Shown piece by piece: positions 1 to 8,977 of a DNA stretch of 64,000 nucleotides. The number at the start of each line of letters is the position of its first letter. Position 1 is the first letter of the stretch. The notes beneath the pieces were generated by a model that had not been told where the DNA came from, made no database searches, and saw only the letters and a list, made by a program, of their open reading frames with translations. Source of the stretch: Bacteroidota bacterium (GTDB lineage: Bacteria > Bacteroidota > Bacteroidia > Chitinophagales > Saprospiraceae); assembly GCA_030147525.1 (NCBI GenBank), contig JASBVF010000012.1:1-64000 (forward strand). The letters run 5' to 3'. A program made the position numbers and the translations under genes.

Positions 1-118
1 CGTCGATATAAAGCCAGAGCGTCTGCATGATCAACACAAACAAGGCAATAAAAAACGTCACGATGAATGGCGGAATAAAGCCCGAGATCAACATTCCGTC
101 TAACTTCTTCAGTTTCAT
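1..118 (-). CDS. LptF/LptG-family permease, N-terminal fragment
   Basis: Reading leftward from an ATG at 118, the frame stays open to the window edge (39 codons). The product begins with a short basic stretch (MKLKKLD) and then a hydrophobic segment containing FIPPFIVTFFIALFVLIMQ. This is the usual start of YjgP/YjgQ (LptF/LptG) permeases, the inner-membrane part of the lipopolysaccharide export ABC transporter. Only the first transmembrane helix is visible, so LptF and LptG cannot be told apart. A TAACTTTG box lies upstream at 150-143 on the same strand. Confidence 0.7.
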   Translation of the reverse strand, partial: MKLKKLDGMLISGFIPPFIVTFFIALFVLIMQTLWLYID

Positions 119-142
119 TTTTTTGTTTTAAAACATAAACGG

Positions 143-150
143 CAAAGTTA
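143..150 (-). promoter_or_regulatory. Candidate Bacteroidota -7 box for the permease gene
   Basis: On the minus strand these bases read TAACTTTG, an exact match to the Bacteroidota -7 consensus TAnnTTTG, 25 bp before the ATG. No clear TTTG -33 element is visible at the expected distance, so the call rests on the -7 box alone. Confidence 0.35.
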
Positions 151-278
151 GGGCTTTGCACCTTTTGTTTACTTTTTCTTCAGATAAAACCCATTGGTCG
201 AATACCGGCCCCGTTTTTCAGGAAAAAAATTTCATCTTGCTGTAACAAATAAATCAGAGGCATCGTCAGCCAATTACA

Positions 279-791
279 ATGAACCTGGAACAATTTACAT
301 CCGACATATTGCCGATTAAAAACAAGCTTTTCCGTTTCGCCATGCGCATTGTAAATCATGCCGCCGAAGCGGAAGACGTGGTGCAGGAGGTTTTCATTAA
401 ACTTTGGAACAACCGGCAGCAGATGGACGCCATCCAAAATGTGGAGGCGTGGTGCATTACGGCGACAAAAAACCTTTCCATCGACAAGCTGCGCTCCAAG
501 CATCAGCGGCTTGCTCCGATAAAAGCCGGATTTGACCTGCATGACCATTCAGCCAATCCTTACCAGGCTGCCGCCGGAAAAAACATGGTGGACCTGGTAA
601 AAAAACTGATGGATAACCTGCCTGAAAAACAGCGGGACATTATGCATCTTCGGGATATTGAAGGCTTGACATATCAGGAAATCGCCGATTCGCTTGAACT
701 CCCGCTCGACCAAGTGAAAGTTTACCTCTTTCGGGCAAGAAAAACGGTGCGGGAAGGCTTGACCCGGCTCAAAAAGCAGGAACTGATTTAA
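279..791 (+). CDS. ECF-type RNA polymerase sigma factor
   Basis: A 170-residue sigma-70 family protein of extracytoplasmic-function size. Region 2 is near residues 10-75 (EAEDVVQEVFIKLWNN, then the W-x-x-x-x-A-x-N-L-x-I-D-x-L-R pattern). Region 4 is near residues 105-160 (LPEKQRDIMHLRDIEGLTY followed by a helix-turn-helix ending VKVYLFRARK). The next gene, 49 bp downstream, encodes a small single-pass membrane protein of the kind that holds such factors inactive. Two DUF4252 genes follow on the same strand, which suggests a cell-envelope regulon. The family call is firm; the signal and target genes are not visible. Confidence 0.93.
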   Translation: MNLEQFTSDILPIKNKLFRFAMRIVNHAAEAEDVVQEVFIKLWNNRQQMDAIQNVEAWCITATKNLSIDKLRSKHQRLAPIKAGFDLHDHSANPYQAAAGKNMVDLVKKLMDNLPEKQRDIMHLRDIEGLTYQEIADSLELPLDQVKVYLFRARKTVREGLTRLKKQELI

Positions 792-840
792 ACCACACCC
801 CAAAAGCAACGATGAATCCTCAAAAACTTAATCATCAGAC

Positions 841-1320
841 ATGAAAAATTTAATCGAAAAATACTTTGAAGGCGAAACAACACTCCAGGAAGAGGCGGAA
901 CTGAGAAGTTATTTCAGCTCGGACGACATCGACCCTGCGCTGTTGCCTTACCAACCATTGTTCCGGCATTTGCAACATGAACGTGAGCAAACGGTAAGCC
1001 CACAATTTGATCAAAAACTGAATGCCAGGCTGACAGCCTCCCCGAAAATCGTCCGCATTCAAAATCAACGACGCAACCTGCTTCGGATCGCTGCAGTGGG
1101 AGCGGTATTGTTGGGAGCTTTTTTCTTCCTGCAGCGTCCCATCGAGCCCGCTTCGCCGCAGGCCATCAACTGGGAAAAATATGAAATCACAGACGAGCGG
1201 GCCGCTTACGAGGAGACGGTAAAAGCCTTAAAATTATTATCGTCGAAGCTCAACAAAGGCACCAACAAAACCGTGCAGGAAGTTGAGAAAATAGAAAAAG
1301 TGGGTAAATACTTTAATTAA
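841..1320 (+). CDS. Putative membrane anti-sigma factor
   Basis: A 159-residue protein with a charged N-terminal part (about residues 1-78), one transmembrane helix near 80-98 (LLRIAAVGAVLLGAFFFLQ) and a short C-terminal part with a Lys/Glu-rich tail. The opening, MKNLIEKYFEGETTLQEEAE, is the type seen in small Bacteroidota proteins encoded directly after ECF sigma genes. It probably binds the neighbouring sigma factor through its cytoplasmic N-terminus. There is no canonical zinc-binding anti-sigma motif, so the role is inferred from position and topology. Confidence 0.7.
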   Translation: MKNLIEKYFEGETTLQEEAELRSYFSSDDIDPALLPYQPLFRHLQHEREQTVSPQFDQKLNARLTASPKIVRIQNQRRNLLRIAAVGAVLLGAFFFLQRPIEPASPQAINWEKYEITDERAAYEETVKALKLLSSKLNKGTNKTVQEVEKIEKVGKYFN

Positions 1321-1436
1321 AATATGGGGGATGGTAGGCGCATAGTTGCACTTAACTTACCGAGGTCAATGTTGTGAAAGCCTTCCCGCTACTTGAATTT
1401 CATCCGATTGTTTAACTTTTAAATTCAGACAAAATC

Positions 1437-1985
1437 ATGAAATACCTTTCAATTTTATTCGCCCTGTTCTTCGCAGCCGGCATAGCCAACACCGCTGCCG
1501 CTCAGGAGGACGCCATTTCGAAATACTTTGCCAAATACCTGGACGATGAGCGTTTCACCGTCGTGTACGTTAGTGGAAAGATGTTTGAAATGATCAACAA
1601 AATGGAAATCAATCTCGACGACGACGAAGCCGCAGCCATCCTCTCCGTTTGCAAAGATCTCAAGGGGCTCCGGATTTTGACCACAGAGGAAAACGGTTTT
1701 CAGTTCTACAACGAAGCGCTGAAAATCATCAACAAAAACGAGTACGAAACGCTGATGACCGTTCGGGAAGGCAAGAGCGAAAACGTACAGTTTCTGGTGA
1801 AAGACAGCAACGGCGGCAACGTCATCAACGAACTGCTTTTGCTGGTTGGCGGTGAAAATGAGGATTTTGTACTCATCAGCTTCATCGGTAAAATCGACCT
1901 GAACGAGGTCAGCAAACTTTCCAAAGCTTTCAAGGAAAAGGAAAAAAAGGCTACTAACAACAACTCGAAAGCGAAAAAGAATTAA
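1437..1985 (+). CDS. DUF4252 domain-containing secreted protein (copy 1)
   Basis: A 182-residue protein with a cleavable signal peptide (hydrophobic residues 4-18, then ANTAAAQ). It matches the Bacteroidota DUF4252 family: an FTVVYVSGKMFEM segment near residue 40, a KDLKGLRILTTEE strand near residue 70, and a C-terminal ISFIGKIDLNEVSKLSK pattern. The tail is rich in Lys and Asn. The molecular function of the family is unknown. A second family member follows immediately, and both lie behind an ECF sigma/anti-sigma pair, so they are probably targets or accessories of that regulator. They may have arisen by tandem duplication and then diverged. Confidence 0.88.
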   Translation: MKYLSILFALFFAAGIANTAAAQEDAISKYFAKYLDDERFTVVYVSGKMFEMINKMEINLDDDEAAAILSVCKDLKGLRILTTEENGFQFYNEALKIINKNEYETLMTVREGKSENVQFLVKDSNGGNVINELLLLVGGENEDFVLISFIGKIDLNEVSKLSKAFKEKEKKATNNNSKAKKN

Positions 1986-1989
1986 TCAA

Positions 1990-2023
1990 GGTATTGAGAG
2001 GGGCCCCTACCCCTCTCAATACC
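1990..2023. repeat. Perfect 14-bp inverted repeat between the two DUF4252 genes
   Basis: GGTATTGAGAGGGG at 1990-2003 is followed after a 6-nt loop by its exact complement at 2010-2023. No T-tract follows, so it is not a standard intrinsic terminator. It may act as an mRNA processing or attenuation hairpin between the genes. It shares the decamer TTGAGAGGGG with the array at 28018-28103. Confidence 0.85.
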
Positions 2024-2043
2024 TGACTCAAAACCACCTCGAC

Positions 2044-2601
2044 ATGAAAAACATTCTGCTATTTACCTGCCTCCTTGTACTGCCGGCACTGGCTTTCAGC
2101 CAGACGAGGACGCTGAATAAATTTTACCGGCAAAACAAAAAAGGTGCGGACGTTCAGAATATGAAAGTCCCCGGCTGGCTGATTCGCTTCGGCGGAAAAA
2201 TCGCACTGAAAAACGTCGATAACGAAGATGAAAAAGTGGCGCTTGACCTGCTGAAAAAAGTAGGCACCGTTCGGTTTATGTACACGGAAGAGGGAACGAA
2301 AATCTCTCCCAAAGCCGTAAAAAACCTCCGGAACGATCTTCTCAAAGATCATTTTGACGACCTGATACAAATCCGTAGCGGAGAAATGGATTTCCAGCTG
2401 ATGATCAGGGAGCAGGACGGTTTGATCAGCGAATTATTCATGTTCTACAACGACCGTGAAGATGGGGAGATGGCTTTCATTTCAGCCAAAACCAAACTAC
2501 ACCTGGACGATCTGAAATTGTTGCTGAAAAAGGAAATGGGCGACAAGCTCCAACCTATTTTCGACGTGGAGGACGACCCCGTAGTCGAACCAACCCTCTG
2601 A
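2044..2601 (+). CDS. DUF4252 domain-containing secreted protein (copy 2)
   Basis: A 185-residue protein with a signal peptide (MKNILLFTCLLVLPALAFSQ). The mature part has the same layout as the preceding gene: a GTVRFMYTEEGTKIS strand corresponding to LRILTTEE in copy 1, and a C-terminal MAFISAKTKLHLDDLKLLLK motif. Its start lies 20 bp after the 14-bp hairpin. The C-terminal tail is acidic rather than basic, so the copies have diverged in charge. A strong intrinsic terminator follows, which marks this as the last gene of the sigma-led cluster. Function unknown. Confidence 0.88.
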   Translation: MKNILLFTCLLVLPALAFSQTRTLNKFYRQNKKGADVQNMKVPGWLIRFGGKIALKNVDNEDEKVALDLLKKVGTVRFMYTEEGTKISPKAVKNLRNDLLKDHFDDLIQIRSGEMDFQLMIREQDGLISELFMFYNDREDGEMAFISAKTKLHLDDLKLLLKKEMGDKLQPIFDVEDDPVVEPTL

Positions 2602-2624
2602 TTTCACAAAAAGCACTATCAAAA

Positions 2625-2657
2625 AAAAAGCGGCATTCTTAACGGATGCCGCTTTTT
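2625..2657 (+). terminator. Rho-independent terminator after the sigma/DUF4252 cluster
   Basis: A 12-bp stem, AAAAAGCGGCAT (2625-2636) pairing with 2646-2657, closes a 9-nt loop. The descending arm ends in TTTTT, so A-run and T-run both form part of the stem. Confidence 0.88.
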
Positions 2658-2729
2658 CATTTAAATCCGGATGCGATATTCCTGTAAGATTGCTTAAATT
2701 CGCAGCTCACCAAAATAGCATTACGAATC

Positions 2730-3815
2730 ATGAATGTACTCACATCCACACGTTTCCGCCCCGGTGTTTTGCATGGGGACGAAGTAACTGATCTCCTCAA
2801 CTATGCCAACGATAATGATTTTGCACTTCCCGCCGTCAATGTTGTCGGGACCAACTCGGTAAACGCTGTTCTTGAAACAGCCCGGGCAGTCAACTCTCCG
2901 GTCATCATTCAGTTTTCCAATGGTGGCGCTCACTTTTTTGCTGGAAAAGGCCTCTCCAACGAAGGACAGCAGGCAGCCATTCTCGGAGGTATCTCCGGCG
3001 CCATGCACGTTCACACACTGGCAAAAGCCTACGGTGTAACGGTTATTTTGCACACAGACCACTGCGCAAAAAAACTGCTGCCCTGGATCGACGGCCTCGT
3101 TGACGCCGGCGAGAAATTTTACGAATCAAGAGGATACCCGCTCTACAGCTCCCACATGCTCGACCTCTCCGAAGAACCCATCAACGAAAACGTTGAAATT
3201 TGCGTGGATTACCTCAAGCGCATGAGCGCCATCGGTATGACCCTCGAAATTGAATTAGGTGTTACCGGCGGTGAAGAAGACGGCGTTGATAATACAAATA
3301 TCGACAGCTCGAAGCTTTACACCCAGCCTTCAGAAGTAGGTTACGCTTACGCTGAATTGAGCAAAGTCAGCAATCGTTTCACCATTGCAGCTGCTTTCGG
3401 TAACGTTCACGGCGTTTACAAGCCGGGTAACGTGAAACTGGAACCAGTCATTTTGAAAAATTCACAAGATTATGTGAAAGAAAAATTCAAAACCGAGCGG
3501 AACAACCCGGTTAACTTCGTCTTCCACGGTGGCAGCGGCTCCAGCCGTGAGGAAATCCGGGAGGCCATCGGCTACGGCGCCATCAAGATGAACATCGATA
3601 CCGATATGCAGTGGGCTTACTGGGATGGTGTTCGGGAATATTACGAATCCAAAAAAGATTACCTCCAGGCCCAAATCGGCAACCCGGAAGGTGACGACAA
3701 GCCTAACAAGAAATACTATGATCCACGTGTTTGGCTTCGCAAAGGGGAAGACGCTTTTGTAAAAAGATTGAAAACAGCATTCGAAGATTTGAATTGTATC
3801 AATCGCAATGCGTGA
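2730..3815 (+). CDS. fbaA: Class II fructose-bisphosphate aldolase
   Basis: This cytoplasmic enzyme splits fructose 1,6-bisphosphate into dihydroxyacetone phosphate and glyceraldehyde 3-phosphate, using zinc. At 361 residues it matches the FbaA (type A) length of about 359. The active-site motif LHTDHCAKK lies near residue 108, with its His as metal ligand. The conserved YSSHMLDLSEEP follows near residue 140. The substrate loop FHGGSGSS is near 268, followed by GAIKMNIDTDMQWA. The first ATG fits the family start. The gene is monocistronic, bounded by terminators on both sides. Confidence 0.97.
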   Translation: MNVLTSTRFRPGVLHGDEVTDLLNYANDNDFALPAVNVVGTNSVNAVLETARAVNSPVIIQFSNGGAHFFAGKGLSNEGQQAAILGGISGAMHVHTLAKAYGVTVILHTDHCAKKLLPWIDGLVDAGEKFYESRGYPLYSSHMLDLSEEPINENVEICVDYLKRMSAIGMTLEIELGVTGGEEDGVDNTNIDSSKLYTQPSEVGYAYAELSKVSNRFTIAAAFGNVHGVYKPGNVKLEPVILKNSQDYVKEKFKTERNNPVNFVFHGGSGSSREEIREAIGYGAIKMNIDTDMQWAYWDGVREYYESKKDYLQAQIGNPEGDDKPNKKYYDPRVWLRKGEDAFVKRLKTAFEDLNCINRNA

Positions 3816-3835
3816 TCCTTTATATATTTTTGAAA

Positions 3836-3866
3836 AAAGCCCCCGCTGCAGTGCAGTGGGGGCTTT
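3836..3866. terminator. Bidirectional terminator between fbaA and the mutase-like gene
   Basis: The arms AAAGCCCCCGCTG (3836-3848) and CAGTGGGGGCTTT (3854-3866) pair with one G-T pair and a 5-nt loop. A-runs and T-runs on both sides suit convergent termination. Confidence 0.9.
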
Positions 3867-3894
3867 CTCGTTTGTAAACCTTGGCTATGTCGAT

Positions 3895-5016
3895 TTACAT
3901 ATTCTGAAACTTCTCCCAGGCAGCTCCGGCCAATTTTGCAGTCAGGTTTTCCACAAAATAACTACCTGCGGCCGGGTCGGTTACCCAGTCAAAATGACTT
4001 TCCATTTTTAAAATATGCTGAACATTCCGGGCAATCCGGCGGGAAAACTCGGTCGTATTGCCGGTGAAAGCATCGGAAGGAAGGATGGTTAAACGATCCG
4101 CTCCGCCAATGACCGCAGCCATGGCCTGTGTCGTAGCCTGAATCATGTTGGTATTCGCATCCTCCGACTGAGAGGAGGTAGCAAGATGCGCTTCGATGGG
4201 CGGCATTTCCAATACCTCGACGCCGTAAGCCCTCAACACGTTGGCCCAAAGCAATTTCAGCGCCCTGATTTTGGCTATTTCAACGAAGTAATTCTTACCA
4301 ATGGAAATGGAAAACTGAAGAAAATGATTGGACTCTTCAACGGGGATTCTCTTTTGTTCCAAACCATCCACCCAGTTGACGGCTTCGTTGATCAGGTTGG
4401 CCAATTCAGTAATCGCATCGCCTTCCTTGAAAAATGCATGCCCGTTGACAGGCAGAACTTTGAACTCCGGCAGTTTGTGCTTCGCAACTTCCACCAACTC
4501 CAGCGCATCTTCCATGACGACAGCATCGTTGTTGGCCCAATTGACGGAACCCCGCAGTTTGCGGGTGTCCACGCCGGTATTTTTTGCGGTGTGTTGAAAA
4601 TGCTCCAGCAGATGCTTTGGGTCTGCGTTTTTATTTTTTTCAAAAAAATGGACGGAAACGAGCGGCAGTTGAATTCCTTCCAGGAGGGTCTCCATCCGGT
4701 GGTCACCCAGATTCTCGTACAAAACAAATCGGGGCGCTTCTACTCCATGATGAAGAGCCTGCCGGACCTGGTGGTTAGCCTTCTGCAAATCAGCGGCTTC
4801 AATGTCTTCGCCTATCTCCCAGTTGGAAGCAGGGCCGAGGGGAGCCGGAAGCGACTTTAAATCCTCTGCGTGCGGGAAAGGGTCGATGTCAAGGTGGTCG
4901 AGCTTCCACTCAAGGCTTGAAAGGGGTTTGCCTTTGAGGTCCTTTTCAATTTTAGCCAGCCACTCGTTCTTGCTGACGGGTGGGAAATCGATCGAAAGGT
5001 GAGGTGTATTTGTCAT
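3895..5016 (-). CDS. Methylmalonyl-CoA mutase family protein, barrel only
   Basis: The 373-residue product resembles the TIM-barrel substrate domain of methylmalonyl-CoA mutase. C-terminal landmarks are LEMPPIEAHLATSSQSE, ADRLTILPSDAF and FDWVTDPAAGSYFVENLT. It stops right after the barrel (AWEKFQNM), so the cobalamin-binding domain (DxHxxG type) is absent. That fits a small-subunit (MutA-like) role, which normally pairs with a large catalytic subunit to interconvert methylmalonyl-CoA and succinyl-CoA. No large subunit lies next to it in the visible sequence. I chose the ATG at 5016; an in-frame ATG at 5049 would add 11 residues with no family resemblance. Confidence 0.83.
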   Translation of the reverse strand: MTNTPHLSIDFPPVSKNEWLAKIEKDLKGKPLSSLEWKLDHLDIDPFPHAEDLKSLPAPLGPASNWEIGEDIEAADLQKANHQVRQALHHGVEAPRFVLYENLGDHRMETLLEGIQLPLVSVHFFEKNKNADPKHLLEHFQHTAKNTGVDTRKLRGSVNWANNDAVVMEDALELVEVAKHKLPEFKVLPVNGHAFFKEGDAITELANLINEAVNWVDGLEQKRIPVEESNHFLQFSISIGKNYFVEIAKIRALKLLWANVLRAYGVEVLEMPPIEAHLATSSQSEDANTNMIQATTQAMAAVIGGADRLTILPSDAFTGNTTEFSRRIARNVQHILKMESHFDWVTDPAAGSYFVENLTAKLAGAAWEKFQNM

Positions 5017-5342
5017 GGCACAGTGAGTTTGCGGTAAAAATAACCACATCCGGCCTACTTCAAAACTTAAATTTTTAGGGTTCCCTCCGCCCGAATCTGT
5101 TGAATTTTATATTAATGGTAGAAAAATATCAATCTTTTCAGCAGGCTATTTGGCTTCAATTTTGTCATATCGAAATGTTGTCAATCAGAAAATAGGCTGC
5201 AAATGTTGTCATGGTACTTACTTGAATTTTCAAAACAATCTGATCTAAGCTCCTACCCTGCCCGCTTATTACCAAGGCAGCAATTTGTTAAATCGTCAAA
5301 GTGCTCAGAAAAATTTCATTCCAAACCAACTCTTAAATCATC
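5017..5342. other. Divergent intergenic region with an 11-bp direct repeat
   Basis: About 325 bp separate the leftward mutase-like gene from the rightward kinase gene, with no supportable ORF. AAATGTTGTCA occurs at 5173-5183 and again at 5201-5211, 28 bp apart in the same orientation. It could be a regulator site for either gene. Nothing else stands out. Confidence 0.4.
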
Positions 5343-7442
5343 GTGAAAACATACCCAAAATATCACTTCAAGGATACTGAAGACTTTCACAGCCGCATCC
5401 TGTTGCTGTTCATGGGGTTATCCGTCTTTTTCATGTTACTCGCCCCGTTTTTCTTTCCTCCGAACGCAGGTTTTCTTATTAATTATCCTGTTGTGAATTC
5501 CCTGCAGTTTATTGCATACATAGGTATTGCCATTGGTTCTTGCTACAGCGATTTTTTAAAAAAACACTTGGGTAATCTTGCCTTCACAGGTTCCATCCTG
5601 TTCTGTCTGTACCTTTCCTACAGCGTTTACGAGAGTCAGCTGAACTTCTACATCATGCGGTACTATTGGGTCTTTATCGCAGTGGCGGGTGTTTGTTTTT
5701 CAAAAAGGATACACCTTATCTTGCTGCTTTGGGTGACCTACATTTCAACATCCATCATCCACTTTATTTTACCGCCTGAAGTTATTTACTACCCGATGTG
5801 GTCGTACGTGCTTTTCACACCGCCATTGGCTTTTGTTTTTTATACGCTCGTCAGCCAAAGCATTGCGAAGCACGAAAAATTGATGGAAAGTGAACGCTCC
5901 CTGCGCCGTAAAAGCGAAGAACTCGACACCATTCTGGATACGCTGAACGCAATGGTAGCTTACAAGGATAGCAGCAACGTTTTGAGAAAAGTTAACCAGG
6001 CGATGGCCAACTTCATGGGCATGACTAAAGAACAGGCAGAGGGAATGTCGTTGTATGACATCGTTGACCCGAAACTCGCCAGGGAGTTTCATGAAGAAGA
6101 CAAGTTGGTGATGAAATCCGGCAAACCGTTACTCAACCGGCTTGAAAAAGTTGTCTCTCCACAAACTAATGAAACGCTTTGGTTCCGCACAAGTAAGTTC
6201 CCGTACCTGGATGAAAAGGGACAAAGTACCGGAGTAGTTTTCAGCTCTGAAGATGTAACAGACCAGGTTCTGGCTGAGGCGAAACTTCGGGAAAGTGAAG
6301 AACGCTTCAGAATGATCTTCGAATATGCCCCTGACGGCATGGCGCTCATCGATAATCCCAATTGGAATTTTATTAAAATCAACCGGGCTTTCGTTGAAAT
6401 GCTGGGCTACAGTGAAAGCGAGATCAAGCAACTCAGCCCTTTTGACATCGTTCACCCGGATGATGTCCATATCTGCAGAGATTTTCACCATGAAGTAACT
6501 TACGGCGACCTGATCCACTACATTTCAGAAAAAAGATACATTCATAAAAATGGTAAAATCGTGTACGGCAGCCTTTCCGTATATGTTGTGCGGGAAAAGG
6601 GACAGGCAAAGTACATGATTGCGAGTCTGAAGGATATTACCCAGCAAAAGGAAAGCGATATCCAGCTGAAACATTACGCCAGGCGGCTGGAGGAAAGCAA
6701 TCAGAATCTTCAGGAGTTCGCCTACGCTGCTTCACACGACCTGCGTGAACCCCTCCGTACAGTGGTTTCTTATGTGCAGCTTTTAAAAAGGAAACTGCCG
6801 GGGGAACACCTGCAGGGAAGTACAGTTGAATTCATGGACTTTATTATCGGTGGGGCCATGCGGATGGAAATGCAAATTCAGGCTTTACTTGACTATTCGA
6901 GGATCGGTAAGGGTGAGTTGCAAGTGACTAATTTCGACCTGAAGGATGCTGTCGAAAGGGTATGCCTCGGTTTGCGCAAGCAAATGATTGATAATGAAGC
7001 GATTATTGAAGTACAGGATGACCCCCAAATTTCCGGAGACCGTTTTCAAATTGAGGCCCTGCTTCAAAACCTCATCTCCAACGCAATCAAATACCGCAGT
7101 CCGCAGCGAAAACCTCATATCATTATCACAGCCGGTAGCTGTGATATTTACTGGAAAATTTCAATTACTGACAACGGCATCGGCATCGCCGAAGAGTTTC
7201 TGGATAAAATTTTTGCCGTCTTCCGGCGGCTTCACAGCCAGGACCACATACCCGGAACCGGCGTCGGGCTGGCGATTTGTCGAAGGATTACCCAACGCCA
7301 CGGAGGTAAAATCTGGGCAGAATCAAATCTGGGATACGGAACTACCTTCCATTTTATTCTTCCAAAAATTTCAAAAAATGGCAGCGTGCAAAAGCCTACG
7401 ATTGAAATTCACGAAATCGCTTCGAAATTAGTCGGTGCCTAA
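5343..7442 (+). CDS. Membrane PAS sensor histidine kinase
   Basis: A 699-residue kinase. The N-terminal ~180 residues hold several hydrophobic helices (for example LLLFMGLSVFFMLLAPFFF). They are followed by a PAS domain (about 190-310), a second PAS domain (about 318-435), a short coiled coil, and a HisKA dimerisation domain with phospho-acceptor His465 in FAYAASHDLREPL. The HATPase_c domain has an N-box (LISNAIKYRS, near 577), a G1 box (DNGIGIAEEF, near 607) and a G2 box (GTGVGLAI, near 640). No receiver domain or response regulator gene is adjacent, so this is an orphan kinase. The start codon is GTG at 5343. The membrane domain is not a recognised sensor family. Confidence 0.92.
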   Translation: MKTYPKYHFKDTEDFHSRILLLFMGLSVFFMLLAPFFFPPNAGFLINYPVVNSLQFIAYIGIAIGSCYSDFLKKHLGNLAFTGSILFCLYLSYSVYESQLNFYIMRYYWVFIAVAGVCFSKRIHLILLLWVTYISTSIIHFILPPEVIYYPMWSYVLFTPPLAFVFYTLVSQSIAKHEKLMESERSLRRKSEELDTILDTLNAMVAYKDSSNVLRKVNQAMANFMGMTKEQAEGMSLYDIVDPKLAREFHEEDKLVMKSGKPLLNRLEKVVSPQTNETLWFRTSKFPYLDEKGQSTGVVFSSEDVTDQVLAEAKLRESEERFRMIFEYAPDGMALIDNPNWNFIKINRAFVEMLGYSESEIKQLSPFDIVHPDDVHICRDFHHEVTYGDLIHYISEKRYIHKNGKIVYGSLSVYVVREKGQAKYMIASLKDITQQKESDIQLKHYARRLEESNQNLQEFAYAASHDLREPLRTVVSYVQLLKRKLPGEHLQGSTVEFMDFIIGGAMRMEMQIQALLDYSRIGKGELQVTNFDLKDAVERVCLGLRKQMIDNEAIIEVQDDPQISGDRFQIEALLQNLISNAIKYRSPQRKPHIIITAGSCDIYWKISITDNGIGIAEEFLDKIFAVFRRLHSQDHIPGTGVGLAICRRITQRHGGKIWAESNLGYGTTFHFILPKISKNGSVQKPTIEIHEIASKLVGA

Positions 7443-7448
7443 AACGGA

Positions 7449-7479
7449 AACAGCCCCTGCGGTATCCGCAGAGGCTGTT
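7449..7479. terminator. Bidirectional terminator between the kinase and ahcY
   Basis: AACAGCC-C-CTGCGG (7449-7462) pairs across a TAT loop with CCGCAG-A-GGCTGTT (7466-7479), with a single C/A mismatch. It lies between two convergent genes. Confidence 0.85.
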
Positions 7480-7500
7480 GTTATTCTTAAGCTAAAAAAA

Positions 7501-8814
7501 TTAATAGCGGTAGTATTCCGGCTTGTAAGGACCTTCCTTCTGAACGCCGATGTACTTGGCCTGGTGATCTTTCAGCTCCTCCAGTTCCACACCAATTTTA
7601 GCGAGGTGCAGACGAGCCACCTGCTCATCAAGATGCTTGGGCAGGGTGTACACTTTGTTTTCGTAGCGGTCGCTATGGTTCCAGAGTTCGATCTGGGCCA
7701 GTACCTGGTTGGTGAAAGAGTTCGACATAACAAATGACGGGTGGCCGGTAGCGCAACCGAGATTCACCAAACGGCCCTCTGCCAGCAGCAGAATATCGTT
7801 GCCGTCTACGGTGTACTTGTCCACCTGAGGCTTGATATTCACATGCGTGGAGCCATAGTTCTTCTTCAACCAGGCTACATCGATTTCATTATCAAAGTGG
7901 CCGATGTTGCAAAGAATAGTCTTGTCTTTCATCAGTTTGAAATGCTCAGCCGTAACGATGTCGCAGTTCCCGGTAGCAGTAACGACGATGTTCGCACGTG
8001 GAATTGCATTTTCCAGCTTGATGACTTCGTAACCGTCCATGGCAGCCTGCAAAGCGCAGATCGGGTCAATTTCGGTAACAATCACACGGCAGCCGGCTCC
8101 ACGAAGAGAGGCAGCAGAACCTTTTCCTACATCGCCATAACCGGCTACAACAGCTACTTTACCAGCCATCATGATATCCGTTGCACGGCGGATGGCATCC
8201 ACGAGGCTTTCCTTGCAGCCGTATTTGTTGTCAAATTTTGACTTCGTGACACTGTCGTTCACGTTGATGGCAGGCATTGGAAGCGTGCCTTCTTTCATGC
8301 GGTCGTACAGACGGTGAACGCCGGTAGTCGTTTCTTCGCTGATACCTTTGATGTCTTTAACCAGTTCAGGATATTGATCCAAAACCATGTTGGTGAGGTC
8401 GCCGCCATCGTCGAGGATCATGTTCAGTGGCTGGCCCCCTTCGAAAGCGAAGAGCGTTTGCTCGATGCACCAATTGAATTCTTCTTCGGTCTGACCTTTC
8501 CAGGCATAAACAGGGATACCTGCCGCAGCAATGGCAGCAGCTGCGTGATCCTGCGTAGAGAAAATGTTGCAGGAAGACCAGGTCACTTCAGCGCCAAGCT
8601 CAACCAGCGTTTCAATCAAAACAGCTGTTTGGATGGTCATGTGAAGGCAACCGGCAATGCGGGCGCCCTTCAGCGGTTTGTCTTTGCCGTACTGCTCACG
8701 CAATGACATGAGCCCGGGCATTTCGGCTTCAGCCAGTTCGATTTCCTTGCGGCCGTAATCTGCCTGGGAAATATCTTTTACTTTGTACTTGAGGGTTGTC
8801 TCAGTTGCTTGCAT
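7501..8814 (-). CDS. ahcY: Adenosylhomocysteinase (SAH hydrolase)
   Basis: This cytoplasmic NAD-dependent enzyme hydrolyses S-adenosylhomocysteine to adenosine and homocysteine, relieving product inhibition of methyltransferases. The 437-residue protein has the full family layout. The substrate domain includes [14 protein letters not shown] near residue 82 and LDDGGDLT near 137. The NAD-binding Rossmann loop is GYGDVGKG near 224. [10 protein letters not shown] and [12 protein letters not shown] follow, and the C-terminal Lys-Tyr tail ends KPEYYRY. No SAH riboswitch-like structure was recognised in the 160 bp upstream. Confidence 0.97.
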   Translation of the reverse strand: MQATETTLKYKVKDISQADYGRKEIELAEAEMPGLMSLREQYGKDKPLKGARIAGCLHMTIQTAVLIETLVELGAEVTWSSCNIFSTQDHAAAAIAAAGIPVYAWKGQTEEEFNWCIEQTLFAFEGGQPLNMILDDGGDLTNMVLDQYPELVKDIKGISEETTTGVHRLYDRMKEGTLPMPAINVNDSVTKSKFDNKYGCKESLVDAIRRATDIMMAGKVAVVAGYGDVGKGSAASLRGAGCRVIVTEIDPICALQAAMDGYEVIKLENAIPRANIVVTATGNCDIVTAEHFKLMKDKTILCNIGHFDNEIDVAWLKKNYGSTHVNIKPQVDKYTVDGNDILLLAEGRLVNLGCATGHPSFVMSNSFTNQVLAQIELWNHSDRYENKVYTLPKHLDEQVARLHLAKIGVELEELKDHQAKYIGVQKEGPYKPEYYRY

Positions 8815-8977
8815 TATAAAAATGGAGTTTGATGAAAATTATGTGATCAATGATCGTGATGAAAGTTTAAGGAATTGATTTTGCTGAAAAATTAGGCTTC
8901 CAGCAGGAGCAGGGAAAAATTCAGCGCCGCAAAGATAATCTTTCTTCGCTAAATCCACGCCATGCAAAAATCCAACG

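Noticed and set aside
8815-8977. SAH or SAM riboswitch upstream of ahcY
   Set aside because: No conserved riboswitch core or strong stem arrangement was seen in the 160-bp leader.
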